Below are positions 9,100-15,198 of a stretch of 64,000 nucleotides of DNA, in pieces. Each line of letters begins with the position of its first letter. The stretch's first letter is position 1. The stretch is from Sporolactobacillus sp. STSJ-5. GTDB lineage: Bacteria; Bacillota; Bacilli; Bacillales; Sporolactobacillaceae. The stretch lies in the NCBI RefSeq assembly GCF_024385605.1, contig NZ_JANFOJ010000011.1, positions 1 through 64,000 of the forward strand, given 5' to 3'. The notes under the pieces were generated by a model. It was given only the letters and a program-made list of their open reading frames with translations, searched no databases and was not told where the DNA came from. Both the position numbers and the translations under genes were made by a program.

Positions 9100-9557
9100 C
9101 ACTTTTAGGATTTCCAAGAAAAGCAAAATCATCAGTCTACCCGTTTAACTGATATGTGAGATTTGAGAAAAACGATCATAACGTCCATACATGTTGATTA
9201 GAGACTTACTCTTTGAATTTTATCGTTTCTAGTTGTGCAAAAAAATAGGACTCCGCAGAGTCCCAAGAAAAGTAATACAGGGGGAAGCAATTACTTAAAA
9301 ATTTAAATTAATGGACCCCCGAGGGGGACCTAAGGAGGAAGCTGTTGTAGCTTCATCTATTATTGTGCACTTCAAATCTTAATTTTTGCTTAACCATGGC
9401 TGAACGTAAAAAAAGGGCCTACATTGTAGGTCCGTCAAGGGGATTAAGTTCTTTGATCACTTAATTTATCGGTTCAATCTTTTTTATTTCCATCATTTTC
9501 CGCAATAAACAGAAAATTTTTCTATTAAATAATTGTTTGATTCATTCATTTGCATGT
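9100..9557. other. Hairpin-rich intergenic region
   Basis: No convincing gene. Three short inverted repeats are visible: GGACTCC/GGAGTCC type at about 9248-9263, GGACCCCC GAG GGGGACC at about 9313-9331, and GGGCCTAC/GTAGGTCC at about 9416-9433. A 23-codon frame from ATG at about 9311 covers the second hairpin but lacks a well-placed ribosome site. These could be terminators or a small RNA. Confidence 0.4.
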
Positions 9558-10550
9558 TTATATTTTGGTTTCGACTGTTTTGGCTTCAATTGCAAAGCCG
9601 AGATCCTCAATCATTTGATAATCCTTCGACTTGCTTTGACCTTCTGTTGTCAAATAATCTCCAATAAAAATTGAATTTGCAATATAAAGTCCAAGATTCT
9701 GTGAGGAACGCAGGTTCACTTCACGACCGCCGGCGATACGTATTTCTTTTGTCGGATTCATAAAACGAAAAAGCGCTAAAATCTTCAAACAACGGTTTGG
9801 CGTCAATTCGTGCATATTCTCTAGTTCTGTTCCCGGAATGGGATTAAGAAAATTCACCGGAATTGAGTCTGCGTCCAATTTTCTCAGAGCAAAAGCCATG
9901 TCAATGATATCTTCATTCGTTTCTCCCATTCCGCAAATGATGCCGGAACATGGAGAAATATTTGCCTTTTTGACCGCTTCAATGGTGTCTACACGATCCT
10001 GGTAATGATGTGTGGTTGCAATTTGATTATAATGAGAGGCACTTGTATTCAAGTTGTGATTAAATCGGTCAACACCGGCCTTCTTTAGTGCTTTTGCCTG
10101 TTCTTCATTAATCAAGCCGAGACATGCACATATTTTCATTGTCGGCATTGTTTCTTTTATTTTTTCAACTGCTGAGCAAACTGCGCGTATTTCTCTAGGC
10201 GCTGCTTTTCGCCCACTCATTACAATGCAGTAGGTACCAATTTGATTTTCATAAGCTTGTTTGGCACCGTTCACGATGATCTCCTCACTAACAAGCGGAT
10301 ATTCTTTAATCGATGTATCCGCATAAATAGACTGTGAGCAATAGCCGCAGTTCTCTGCACAACGACCACTTTTAGCGTTAATAATCAAATTCAATTTCAT
10401 GTTCATTCCAAAATAATATTTTCGTAATTGGTAAGCACCGCAGACAAGATCCAATGTTTCATCATCGGGAACATTCAAAATCTGCTGTGCTTCTTCTGCT
10501 GTACATGCATCACCGGCAATAATACTCTGAGCTAAATCATACCATTTCAA
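9558..10550 (-). CDS. bioB: Biotin synthase BioB
   Basis: A 330-aa radical-SAM enzyme that inserts sulfur into dethiobiotin. The 4Fe-4S motif is C64-AEN-C68-GY-C71, and MSGRKA, ICGMGET and AGGREVNLR motifs of BioB are present. The start is a TTG at 10550, with GGATGG about 7-9 nt upstream, 17 bp after the bioY stop, so the two form one operon. No bioA, bioD or bioF is seen here, so dethiobiotin must come from elsewhere in the genome or from uptake. Confidence 0.95.
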   Translation of the reverse strand: MKWYDLAQSIIAGDACTAEEAQQILNVPDDETLDLVCGAYQLRKYYFGMNMKLNLIINAKSGRCAENCGYCSQSIYADTSIKEYPLVSEEIIVNGAKQAYENQIGTYCIVMSGRKAAPREIRAVCSAVEKIKETMPTMKICACLGLINEEQAKALKKAGVDRFNHNLNTSASHYNQIATTHHYQDRVDTIEAVKKANISPCSGIICGMGETNEDIIDMAFALRKLDADSIPVNFLNPIPGTELENMHELTPNRCLKILALFRFMNPTKEIRIAGGREVNLRSSQNLGLYIANSIFIGDYLTTEGQSKSKDYQMIEDLGFAIEAKTVETKI

Positions 10551-10567
10551 AAGTGCACCATCCTTTT

Positions 10568-11128
10568 TTAAACTGCTTTAGATTTTCTTATAACTGAAAG
10601 CCTCTGTTTTAGTTGAACAGCGACCACAGTACATAGAACTGTCTTAACAAGGTCAAGAAGAAAAAGTATTAAGTTGCTCTCTGCAACTGCAAGAAGCGAA
10701 AGATGATTATAAAAAGCAAACCACGATACACCAATTGCATAGATAATCAGAATACCGACAAGTATCGCGAGGTAATGCCCGAAAACCATCCATTTTTCTA
10801 TTTTTATGTAATCAGTAAGTAGGCCAATAACAAATACAGCAAGTGGCCATGCAAGTACGTAGCCTCCAGTCGGTCCGAGCAGAACACCCAAACCGCCACG
10901 GTATCCGGACAATACCGGAACACCGGCAGCCGCAAGTGCAGTAAAAACAAGCATAGCCGCAAGTCCTTTCTTGGCATCAAGAATACTGCCGACCAACATG
11001 ACACCAATCATCTGAAAAGTAAACGGAACGGGGATAAACGGAATAGCGACGGCAGGCAGTGCACCAAAGGCAATCATCATCGCAACAAACAATGAAATTA
11101 AAGTAAGCGATTTTGTTTTCAAAGACAC
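10568..11128 (-). CDS. bioY: BioY biotin transporter S-component
   Basis: A 186-aa protein with about six membrane helices, the substrate-binding subunit of an ECF-type vitamin transporter. LGPTGGYVLAWP is the signature BioY loop, and IPFIPVPFTFQM is typical of its N-terminus. It needs the EcfA1/EcfA2/EcfT module, encoded at 59-62 kb in this window. The start may be GTG 11128 or TTG 11122; AAAGGAG is better spaced for the TTG. Its promoter carries a BirA-like operator. Confidence 0.92.
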   Translation of the reverse strand: MSLKTKSLTLISLFVAMMIAFGALPAVAIPFIPVPFTFQMIGVMLVGSILDAKKGLAAMLVFTALAAAGVPVLSGYRGGLGVLLGPTGGYVLAWPLAVFVIGLLTDYIKIEKWMVFGHYLAILVGILIIYAIGVSWFAFYNHLSLLAVAESNLILFLLDLVKTVLCTVVAVQLKQRLSVIRKSKAV

Positions 11129-11153
11129 ATTCTCCTTTCGTTAACAAAATATA

Positions 11154-11204
11154 ATTTTAAGTTTACCTTTTAAATACGTCAACCCAAAATAAATTAAGGT
11201 TAAC
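11154..11204 (-). promoter_or_regulatory. bioY-bioB promoter with BirA-type operator
   Basis: Minus-strand TTGACG (11177-11182), 17 bp, TAAAAT (11154-11159). An inverted repeat GTTAACC (11198-11204) / GGTTGAC (11178-11184), separated by 13 bp, overlaps the -35. This resembles the GTTAACC/GGTTAAC operator bound by biotinyl-AMP-BirA in Bacillus, so biotin would repress the operon. Confidence 0.65.
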
Positions 11205-11292
11205 ATATTTTGCATACGCATATTTCATTAGTGATTTTAATGTGTTTATTAGTGGACAAACGATCAGACGTGAGAAGGCATAAAAATGAATC

Positions 11293-11349
11293 AAAATCGA
11301 GGAAGTCAGAAAGTACGAAGACTACATGAAAAATGCAAAAGAAAATTAA
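11293..11349 (+). pseudogene. Remnant of the 3' end of an earlier phage integrase
   Basis: The last 18 codons read KIEEVRKYEDYMKNAKEN and stop, against KIEEAGKYEDYMKNAKSK at the end of the intact integrase (57430-57486). Upstream, clear similarity ends abruptly. It is followed by its own arm-type repeat, terminator and attL, in the same order as beside the intact integrase. So it is what is left of a previous element integrated in rpsI. Confidence 0.8.
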
Positions 11350-11371
11350 ATATCGTCAAAATATCGTCACG
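11350..11371. repeat. Degenerate integrase arm-type repeat (left remnant)
   Basis: Two tandem ATATCGTCA units directly after the integrase remnant. They correspond to the paired ATATGGTCA units at 11603-11624 and 57487-57508, with G changed to C in both units, so this site probably had a different specificity. Confidence 0.55.
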
Positions 11372-11387
11372 GGGCTGTTTTTGGCCA

Positions 11388-11424
11388 TGAAAAAAGCCCC
11401 TTTCGATCTCTCGAAAAGGGGCTT
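11388..11424 (-). terminator. Former rpsI terminator copy at attL
   Basis: Stem AGCCCCTTTTCGA / TCGAAAGGGGCT with a 4-base loop and T6 on the minus strand. It is nearly the same as the terminator beside attR (57526-57561). Confidence 0.75.
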
Positions 11425-11435
11425 GAAACGTTGAC

Positions 11436-11502
11436 AAATCAGCGTTTTGAGAACTGTGGTGCGCGACGTGCGCCTTTGAGTCCGTATTTCTTACGTTCTT
11501 TC
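11436..11502. other. attL (duplicated 3' end of rpsI)
   Basis: Encodes on the minus strand the final ~20 residues of S9 and its TGA. It is identical to attR over 42 bp (11461-11502 against 57598-57639); further towards the stop codon it carries single differences. Beyond 11502 the sequences diverge. The strand exchange therefore occurred within or next to these 42 bp. Confidence 0.9.
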
Positions 11503-11602
11503 GAACCTGCATTATTTGTGTAAATCATCAAGTATAAAAAACAAATGTTTATGCTTTTTAATAGGAAATAATAATCATCAAGAATCTTAACGAATCACAA
11601 AA

Positions 11603-11624
11603 ATATGGTCAAAACATGGTCACG
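11603..11624. repeat. Integrase arm-type site, left phage arm (candidate)
   Basis: Paired ATATGGTCA / ACATGGTCA units about 100 bp inside attL. They match the paired units directly after int (57487-57508) at 21 of 22 positions. Location on both phage arms of an attP fits integrase arm binding sites. Confidence 0.65.
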
Positions 11625-11626
11625 GA

Positions 11627-11911
11627 TTAAAACTCCCCAAGCAGATCATCAAGCTTTCCTGATAAAGAGTCTTCCGGTTCTTGAACCTTCTGTAACTGGA
11701 CAGGCTCTTCTTTTTTATCTATAGTAACTGCAGCTGATGGAGGCATGATCTTATCCTCATTTTTATGGCCATCAAAGAAATATAGCCTGAGCGCATCCCG
11801 CAACACATCGCTTTTGTCTTTGCTTGCTGGCAATTTATCGATCGCGTCTCGTAGATCATCATCCTTACCTGACCGCAGTCGACACTGAATTATGCATTTG
11901 TCTTTTGCCAT
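11627..11911 (-). CDS. ParR-like ribbon-helix-helix adaptor (candidate)
   Basis: 94 aa. The first ~50 residues (CIIQCRLRSGKDDDL...SKDKSDVLRDALRLYFF) look like a ribbon-helix-helix DNA-binding domain of the ParR kind. The rest is disordered, ending in acidic/hydrophobic DSLSGKLDDLLGEF, suited to docking on an actin-like filament. It overlaps the 3' end of the actin-like gene by 22 bp and is last in the operon, the usual place of parR after parM. No similarity search was possible, so the family is inferred. Confidence 0.6.
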   Translation of the reverse strand: MAKDKCIIQCRLRSGKDDDLRDAIDKLPASKDKSDVLRDALRLYFFDGHKNEDKIMPPSAAVTIDKKEEPVQLQKVQEPEDSLSGKLDDLLGEF

Positions 11912-12861
11912 GCACGAGCTCCGATCTTTGCATAACCTCTGCAGTTCGCAAACTGTGGATCTTCCAGAACAATCTGATTTGGCAAGTTTAAGTACCCAGC
12001 GATAAGCGATGCGGAACCGCCAGTAATAAGATAAAGATCGTAAAACTCTGATTGATTATCGATTTCTAACCGGATTTGCTGTGCAAGGGACTTGAATGAC
12101 TTATCGATCAAAGGATGAATATCGTAACCTGCATAATTTCCATCTAGCACATATTTGTCTAATTCAAATCGATCTGGAGCACGACCAATATTTTCAAGCA
12201 GATAAGTGTGAAGCAGATTATAGGCTGTATCCACTCCAAGATTGCGTGGAGATCTGCTGTTCTTGCCAATCTCCATAGCATTTAACTCGAGTAGATCCAG
12301 CGTGTAATATCCGACGTCAACGACCAATATTGATTTACGCGCGGCGTCCATTTTAGCCACCGATCCATCTGCATTTAGCAAGTAATCCATTGCTGAACCA
12401 AATGGCTGCGGAACGATTTTTCTTCTATTAATAAGTGGATTTGCATGCACGGTTCCTTGACCCACAATTTCAATCTGATACTTTCCTGATTGGTTTACCG
12501 TATCAAGCAGTTTCTCGAATCCAGCGCGTTGCGATAGATAATAATCAACAGGCAATCCTGTAACTATATTTACGGTACCGGTCGGTGCAAGTTTGGCCAA
12601 AACGGTTTTAAGTAACACGCCAGTTGTCCAGGTATCTGTTTTATCTTCGCCAGTGGATGTGTAACGAACATAACTTTGACGTAATGCTAAGTCGCCAACA
12701 AAATATTGCTCTGTACCCTCTGTGAAAATTAAATCACCTTGTTTTGTCTGTTGCTCCATCAGCTGCCGATAATTACCGATAACGGACGGTTGAAAAAACT
12801 TATCGCCATTGGCAAGTGCTTTTGTCCATCCATAACCCAAATCGATGCTAACATTTGTCAT
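11890..12861 (-). CDS. ParM/StbA-like actin homologue
   Basis: 323 aa from ATG 12861, which follows GAGGAGG; a longer in-frame start lacks a ribosome site. Actin-fold motifs are clear: phosphate 1 VSIDLGYGWTKA near the N-terminus, the connecting VTGLPVDYY, phosphate 2 ILVVDVGYYTLDLL near residue 190, and adenosine motif ITGGSASLI near residue 285. Such ATPases form filaments that move plasmid DNA bound by ParR. In an integrated prophage, AlpC of C. glutamicum CGP3 is a precedent for moving phage DNA. It lies downstream of a small RHH-like gene and 8-bp iterons. Confidence 0.82.
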   Translation of the reverse strand: MTNVSIDLGYGWTKALANGDKFFQPSVIGNYRQLMEQQTKQGDLIFTEGTEQYFVGDLALRQSYVRYTSTGEDKTDTWTTGVLLKTVLAKLAPTGTVNIVTGLPVDYYLSQRAGFEKLLDTVNQSGKYQIEIVGQGTVHANPLINRRKIVPQPFGSAMDYLLNADGSVAKMDAARKSILVVDVGYYTLDLLELNAMEIGKNSRSPRNLGVDTAYNLLHTYLLENIGRAPDRFELDKYVLDGNYAGYDIHPLIDKSFKSLAQQIRLEIDNQSEFYDLYLITGGSASLIAGYLNLPNQIVLEDPQFANCRGYAKIGARAWQKTNA

Positions 12862-12920
12862 ACAAAACAGCCTCCTCATGTGATTTTGTCATACGATGTA
12901 TGACATTGAACGACATTGTC

Positions 12921-13253
12921 TTACAAATCATGGTAGGAGATGATCATTGCGTCCGATGGATTGGGTTCTTTTAGATAATTTGTGATTAACCTGTGGATAA
13001 CTTTTCGGTAAGAGAGCAGCCACTGAGCAGATAATGTCTGAACCATTTTGAAGTAATCTTCCTCTAGCTTTACGTGGACCATTAATCCTTGTTCCGGGTA
13101 AGGAATACCTTCGTATTCGCGGTACCGCACAAGCTCCGTTCGGACAAGCTTTGAACAAAAAGCAGTGAGTGATTGGTCTTCATCCATGGCCATAAGCATT
13201 AATTTTTGCTTATCAGTAGCTGGAATTTTAAATTTGATGTCATGCTTTTTCAA
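12921..13253 (-). CDS. Small RHH-like protein upstream of the actin gene
   Basis: 110 aa. The N-terminal ~35 residues (FKIPATDKQKLMLMAMDEDQ...) read like a second ribbon-helix-helix domain; the C-terminal half is helical and charged. It begins just past the 8-bp iteron array and precedes the actin-like gene by 59 bp, so it could bind the iterons as centromere protein or operon regulator. No named family recognised. Confidence 0.5.
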   Translation of the reverse strand: MKKHDIKFKIPATDKQKLMLMAMDEDQSLTAFCSKLVRTELVRYREYEGIPYPEQGLMVHVKLEEDYFKMVQTLSAQWLLSYRKVIHRLITNYLKEPNPSDAMIISYHDL

Positions 13254-13283
13254 AAAACTCCACTCCCCTTTCCCTCAATTCCC

Positions 13284-13297
13284 CGCGCGTACGCGCG
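13284..13297. repeat. 14-bp perfect palindrome
   Basis: CGCGCGTACGCGCG, just upstream of the RHH-like gene and 24 bp from the iteron array. It is out of keeping with the A/T-rich surroundings. It may be an operator or short hairpin. Confidence 0.5.
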
Positions 13298-13320
13298 AGA
13301 GAACGCTTTTTACTTAGGGC

Positions 13321-13368
13321 CTTTGGGTCGTTGGGTCTCCTGGTCTTTTGGTTTCTTGGTCGTATGGT
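13321..13368. repeat. Six 8-bp iterons, candidate centromere of the partition module
   Basis: Six consecutive 8-bp units, each ending TGGT or GGGT: CTTTGGGT, CGTTGGGT, CTCCTGGT, CTTTTGGT, TTCTTGGT, CGTATGGT. Tandem short repeats just upstream of a parM-parR operon are typical of parC centromeres that bind ParR dimers. Confidence 0.6.
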
Positions 13369-13460
13369 TCATATCCTGTTATAATGTAGTGGTCAGGCCC
13401 TTATGTGGCTTGGTGCTACGGCAATCCGTTATCTCTGTCCAGGAGACGGGTTGCCTTTTA
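13356..13460 (+). ncRNA. Candidate small RNA in the partition region
   Basis: TTGGTC (13356-13361), 18 bp, TATAAT (13380-13385) on the plus strand. About 70 nt downstream a 10-bp hairpin (GGCAATCCGT 13420-13429 / ACGGGTTGCC 13446-13455, one G-U pair) is followed by TTTTA. No start codon with ribosome site lies between, and GTAG/CTAC could close a first stem. Direction is opposite to the flanking genes, as for antisense control RNAs of plasmids. Confidence 0.4.
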
Positions 13461-13462
13461 GC

Positions 13463-13642
13463 TTACTGGTCTTTTTGTTCAGCAGTAATGTGTTTATCTA
13501 AGATAATGTTTCCTGATATCACCGCTTTTAATATTGCGTCCAGAGCCTCACTCATTGTCAATCCAATCTCATCACATTTCTTTTTAAACTGTTTTTTTAA
13601 TTCGCTATCCACAGTCGTTCCGAGCATGATACGCTCCGCCAA
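13463..13642 (-). CDS. Ribbon-helix-helix protein (RelB/DinJ-like)
   Basis: 59 aa from TTG 13642, preceded by GGGGGTGA. LGTTVDSELKKQFKKKCDEIGLTMSEALDAILKAVISG is a typical ribbon-helix-helix (strand, then two helices), like RelB/DinJ antitoxins and small regulators. No toxin gene is adjacent, so a regulator or orphan antitoxin is likely. It has its own TTGACA/TAATAT promoter. Confidence 0.65.
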   Translation of the reverse strand: MAERIMLGTTVDSELKKQFKKKCDEIGLTMSEALDAILKAVISGNIILDKHITAEQKDQ

Positions 13643-13665
13643 TTGATCACCCCCACACAATTACT

Positions 13666-13694
13666 ATATTATATATATGCAATATATATGTCAA
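13666..13694 (-). promoter_or_regulatory. Promoter of the RHH gene
   Basis: Minus-strand TTGACA (13689-13694), 17 bp, TAATAT (13666-13671). The spacer is alternating TA/AT sequence. Confidence 0.6.
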
Positions 13695-13742
13695 AGCATC
13701 ATAAAAAAAGACAGCCACCGATCAGCTGTTTATCTTCTATAA

Positions 13743-13925
13743 TTATGCTGTTTGTATCCGTTGGCTGGCGAATATGCGGTCTGTCGAAAAAGTCCTGACT
13801 TGATGACGAGAATAACAATATGCTTTTACATACGTCTCTCCCATGTTAATAATCCGGATTCTTCGTTTGCTAAACTGCCCACTTTTTGACTGATATATGA
13901 TCACTACGATATCTCCCGATCGCAT
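13743..13925 (-). CDS. Mini-WYL-like small protein, SOS-controlled
   Basis: 60 aa from ATG 13925, preceded by GAGGTG. IIYQSKSGQFSKRRIRII followed by KAYCYSRHQVRTFSTDRIFA resembles a single WYL-type domain seen in small proteins near yolD and Y-family polymerase genes. Divergent from yolD with two LexA boxes between them. Function unknown; ligand-sensing or regulation of SOS genes is inference. Confidence 0.55.
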   Translation of the reverse strand: MRSGDIVVIIYQSKSGQFSKRRIRIINMGETYVKAYCYSRHQVRTFSTDRIFASQRIQTA

Positions 13926-13946
13926 TATATTCACCTCGTTGTCCTT

Positions 13947-14006
13947 ATTATAACGAACATAAGTTCTTAATATCAAGTATAAAAAGAACATTTGTTCGTG
14001 TATAAT
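13947..14006. promoter_or_regulatory. Divergent SOS promoters with two LexA (DinR) boxes
   Basis: LexA boxes CGAACATAAGTTCT (13954-13967) and AGAACATTTGTTCG (13985-13998) fit the Bacillus CGAAC-N4-GTTCG consensus. The first lies between -35 TTGATA (13971-13976) and -10 TATAAT (13947-13952) of the minus-strand gene. The second lies next to -10 TATAAT (14001-14006) of the plus-strand gene. Both genes should be induced by DNA damage. Confidence 0.8.
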
Positions 14007-14026
14007 ATCAAACAGAGGTGATAATT

Positions 14027-14392
14027 TTGACAAACAAATTAACTGATGGAAGCAACATGAGATGGGAAAGCATGCGTATGATGTTACCGGAACACATAGC
14101 ACGGATTCGAGAGGATCTTGAAAATGAGAAGAAGATTGATCGACCTATCTTGGACGAAGATGAGCTGGAACAGATCGGGCGCACACTGCAGGAAGCTATT
14201 GAGAAACATTCACTCATTGAATTAAGCCACTACAAAGATGGTTTTATTAAACAGGCCATTTGTTATCCAGTTCGACTTGATCCAATCACTAAACAATTGA
14301 TTGTTCATGATTCTTTCGGAATTAAGTGGAAGTATGATTTTCAGGATGTTATTGATGTTCACTTAGGTGGTAATGAGCAGTCTAATTATTAA
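14027..14392 (+). CDS. yolD: YolD-like protein
   Basis: 121 aa from TTG 14027, preceded by AGAGGTG. It has the YolD-like layout: N-terminal MRWESMRMMLPEHIARIRE, acidic linker, then a WYL-like fold (YKDGFIKQAICYPVRLDPITKQLIVHDSFGIKWKYDFQDVIDVHL). In B. subtilis yolD is SOS-induced and sits with the Y-family polymerase gene uvrX; no polymerase is present here. Confidence 0.8.
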   Translation: MTNKLTDGSNMRWESMRMMLPEHIARIREDLENEKKIDRPILDEDELEQIGRTLQEAIEKHSLIELSHYKDGFIKQAICYPVRLDPITKQLIVHDSFGIKWKYDFQDVIDVHLGGNEQSNY

Positions 14393-14538
14393 TTTTCCTG
14401 ACGATACTAAATACATTCCCTCTACTCCTTCCCTGTGCATCAGCATGGGTATTTTTTATGTCATCATTTCTTTAATTACCTCACCATTTTTCGAAGTTAT
14501 CTCTACTTAATATATGAAGAAAACAATGGAAAGTAGGG

Positions 14539-14772
14539 ATGATGATGAAACATACTGAAATCGAATATCGACTTTTGCATGCTGTTAGAGTAGAGCTTGA
14601 GAAAAGAATGCTTATTGAGTACACGGAACAATCAAAAGCAGGATATCTGTCTACAAAAGTCTTACTGGAATACGAAGACATTATACTTTGGTATTTTGGG
14701 TTAAACGATCGAGTTAAGGTTAACGATGTTGTAGCTCTTGTGATTAATGATTGGAGAGATAGTCAAAAATAA
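14539..14772 (+). CDS. Hypothetical small protein
   Basis: Up to 77 aa; three consecutive ATGs (14539, 14542, 14545) follow AGTAGGG, and the third has the best spacing. Helical, charged (EIEYRLLHAVRVELEKRMLIEYTEQ...), no membrane segment or known motif. Plus strand, like yolD, 146 bp downstream of it. A GGCTCT/AGAGCC hairpin follows at 14818-14835. Confidence 0.45.
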   Translation: MMMKHTEIEYRLLHAVRVELEKRMLIEYTEQSKAGYLSTKVLLEYEDIILWYFGLNDRVKVNDVVALVINDWRDSQK

Positions 14773-14964
14773 AAACATTAAGATGGATTGGATGGATGTT
14801 TAATAAAGGAATATTCGGCTCTTAAAAAAGAGCCTGCTCTGAGCAGACTCAAAATTTTAATTTCAAAAGTTGTTCATATTCATTGATCAGCATCACTTGA
14901 ATGCTATAATAATCACAAATAATAAATCATAAAATACAATGCTAATAAGAAGGGGGGATAAAGA

Positions 14965-15198
14965 TTGAATAAAAAGGTATCTTTAAATAATTTTCTCCAC
15001 TATATTTCAATTACTGGAACGTTCATGATGATTTTTGGAGCATTATGTTTCATACAAATTGTAATACTTTATTTTATTACTTTTAATACAGATCTACATT
15101 TATTCAATACTGTCCCTCTTTTATGCATTGCTATTGTTATTGCTAACTCTCTTTTTATAATATGGAAATTTTTTAAAATCAGTTCTCCTTACAAATAA
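14965..15198 (+). CDS. Hypothetical two-helix membrane protein
   Basis: 77 aa starting at TTG with AAGGGGGG upstream. Two hydrophobic spans (about 17-40 and 48-68) with a short basic tail. It ends one base before the convergent stop of the 348-aa accessory gene. No family recognised; possibly superinfection exclusion or immunity by position. Confidence 0.45.
   Translation: MNKKVSLNNFLHYISITGTFMMIFGALCFIQIVILYFITFNTDLHLFNTVPLLCIAIVIANSLFIIWKFFKISSPYK

Noticed and set aside
11306-11512. 68-codon minus-strand frame across attL
   Set aside because: It is the opposite strand of the integrase scar and terminator and only crosses the S9 remnant by chance.
13463-13642. Toxin-antitoxin locus with the RelB-like protein as antitoxin
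   Set aside because: No toxin-like gene on either side; neighbours are the iteron/small RNA region and the mini-WYL gene.
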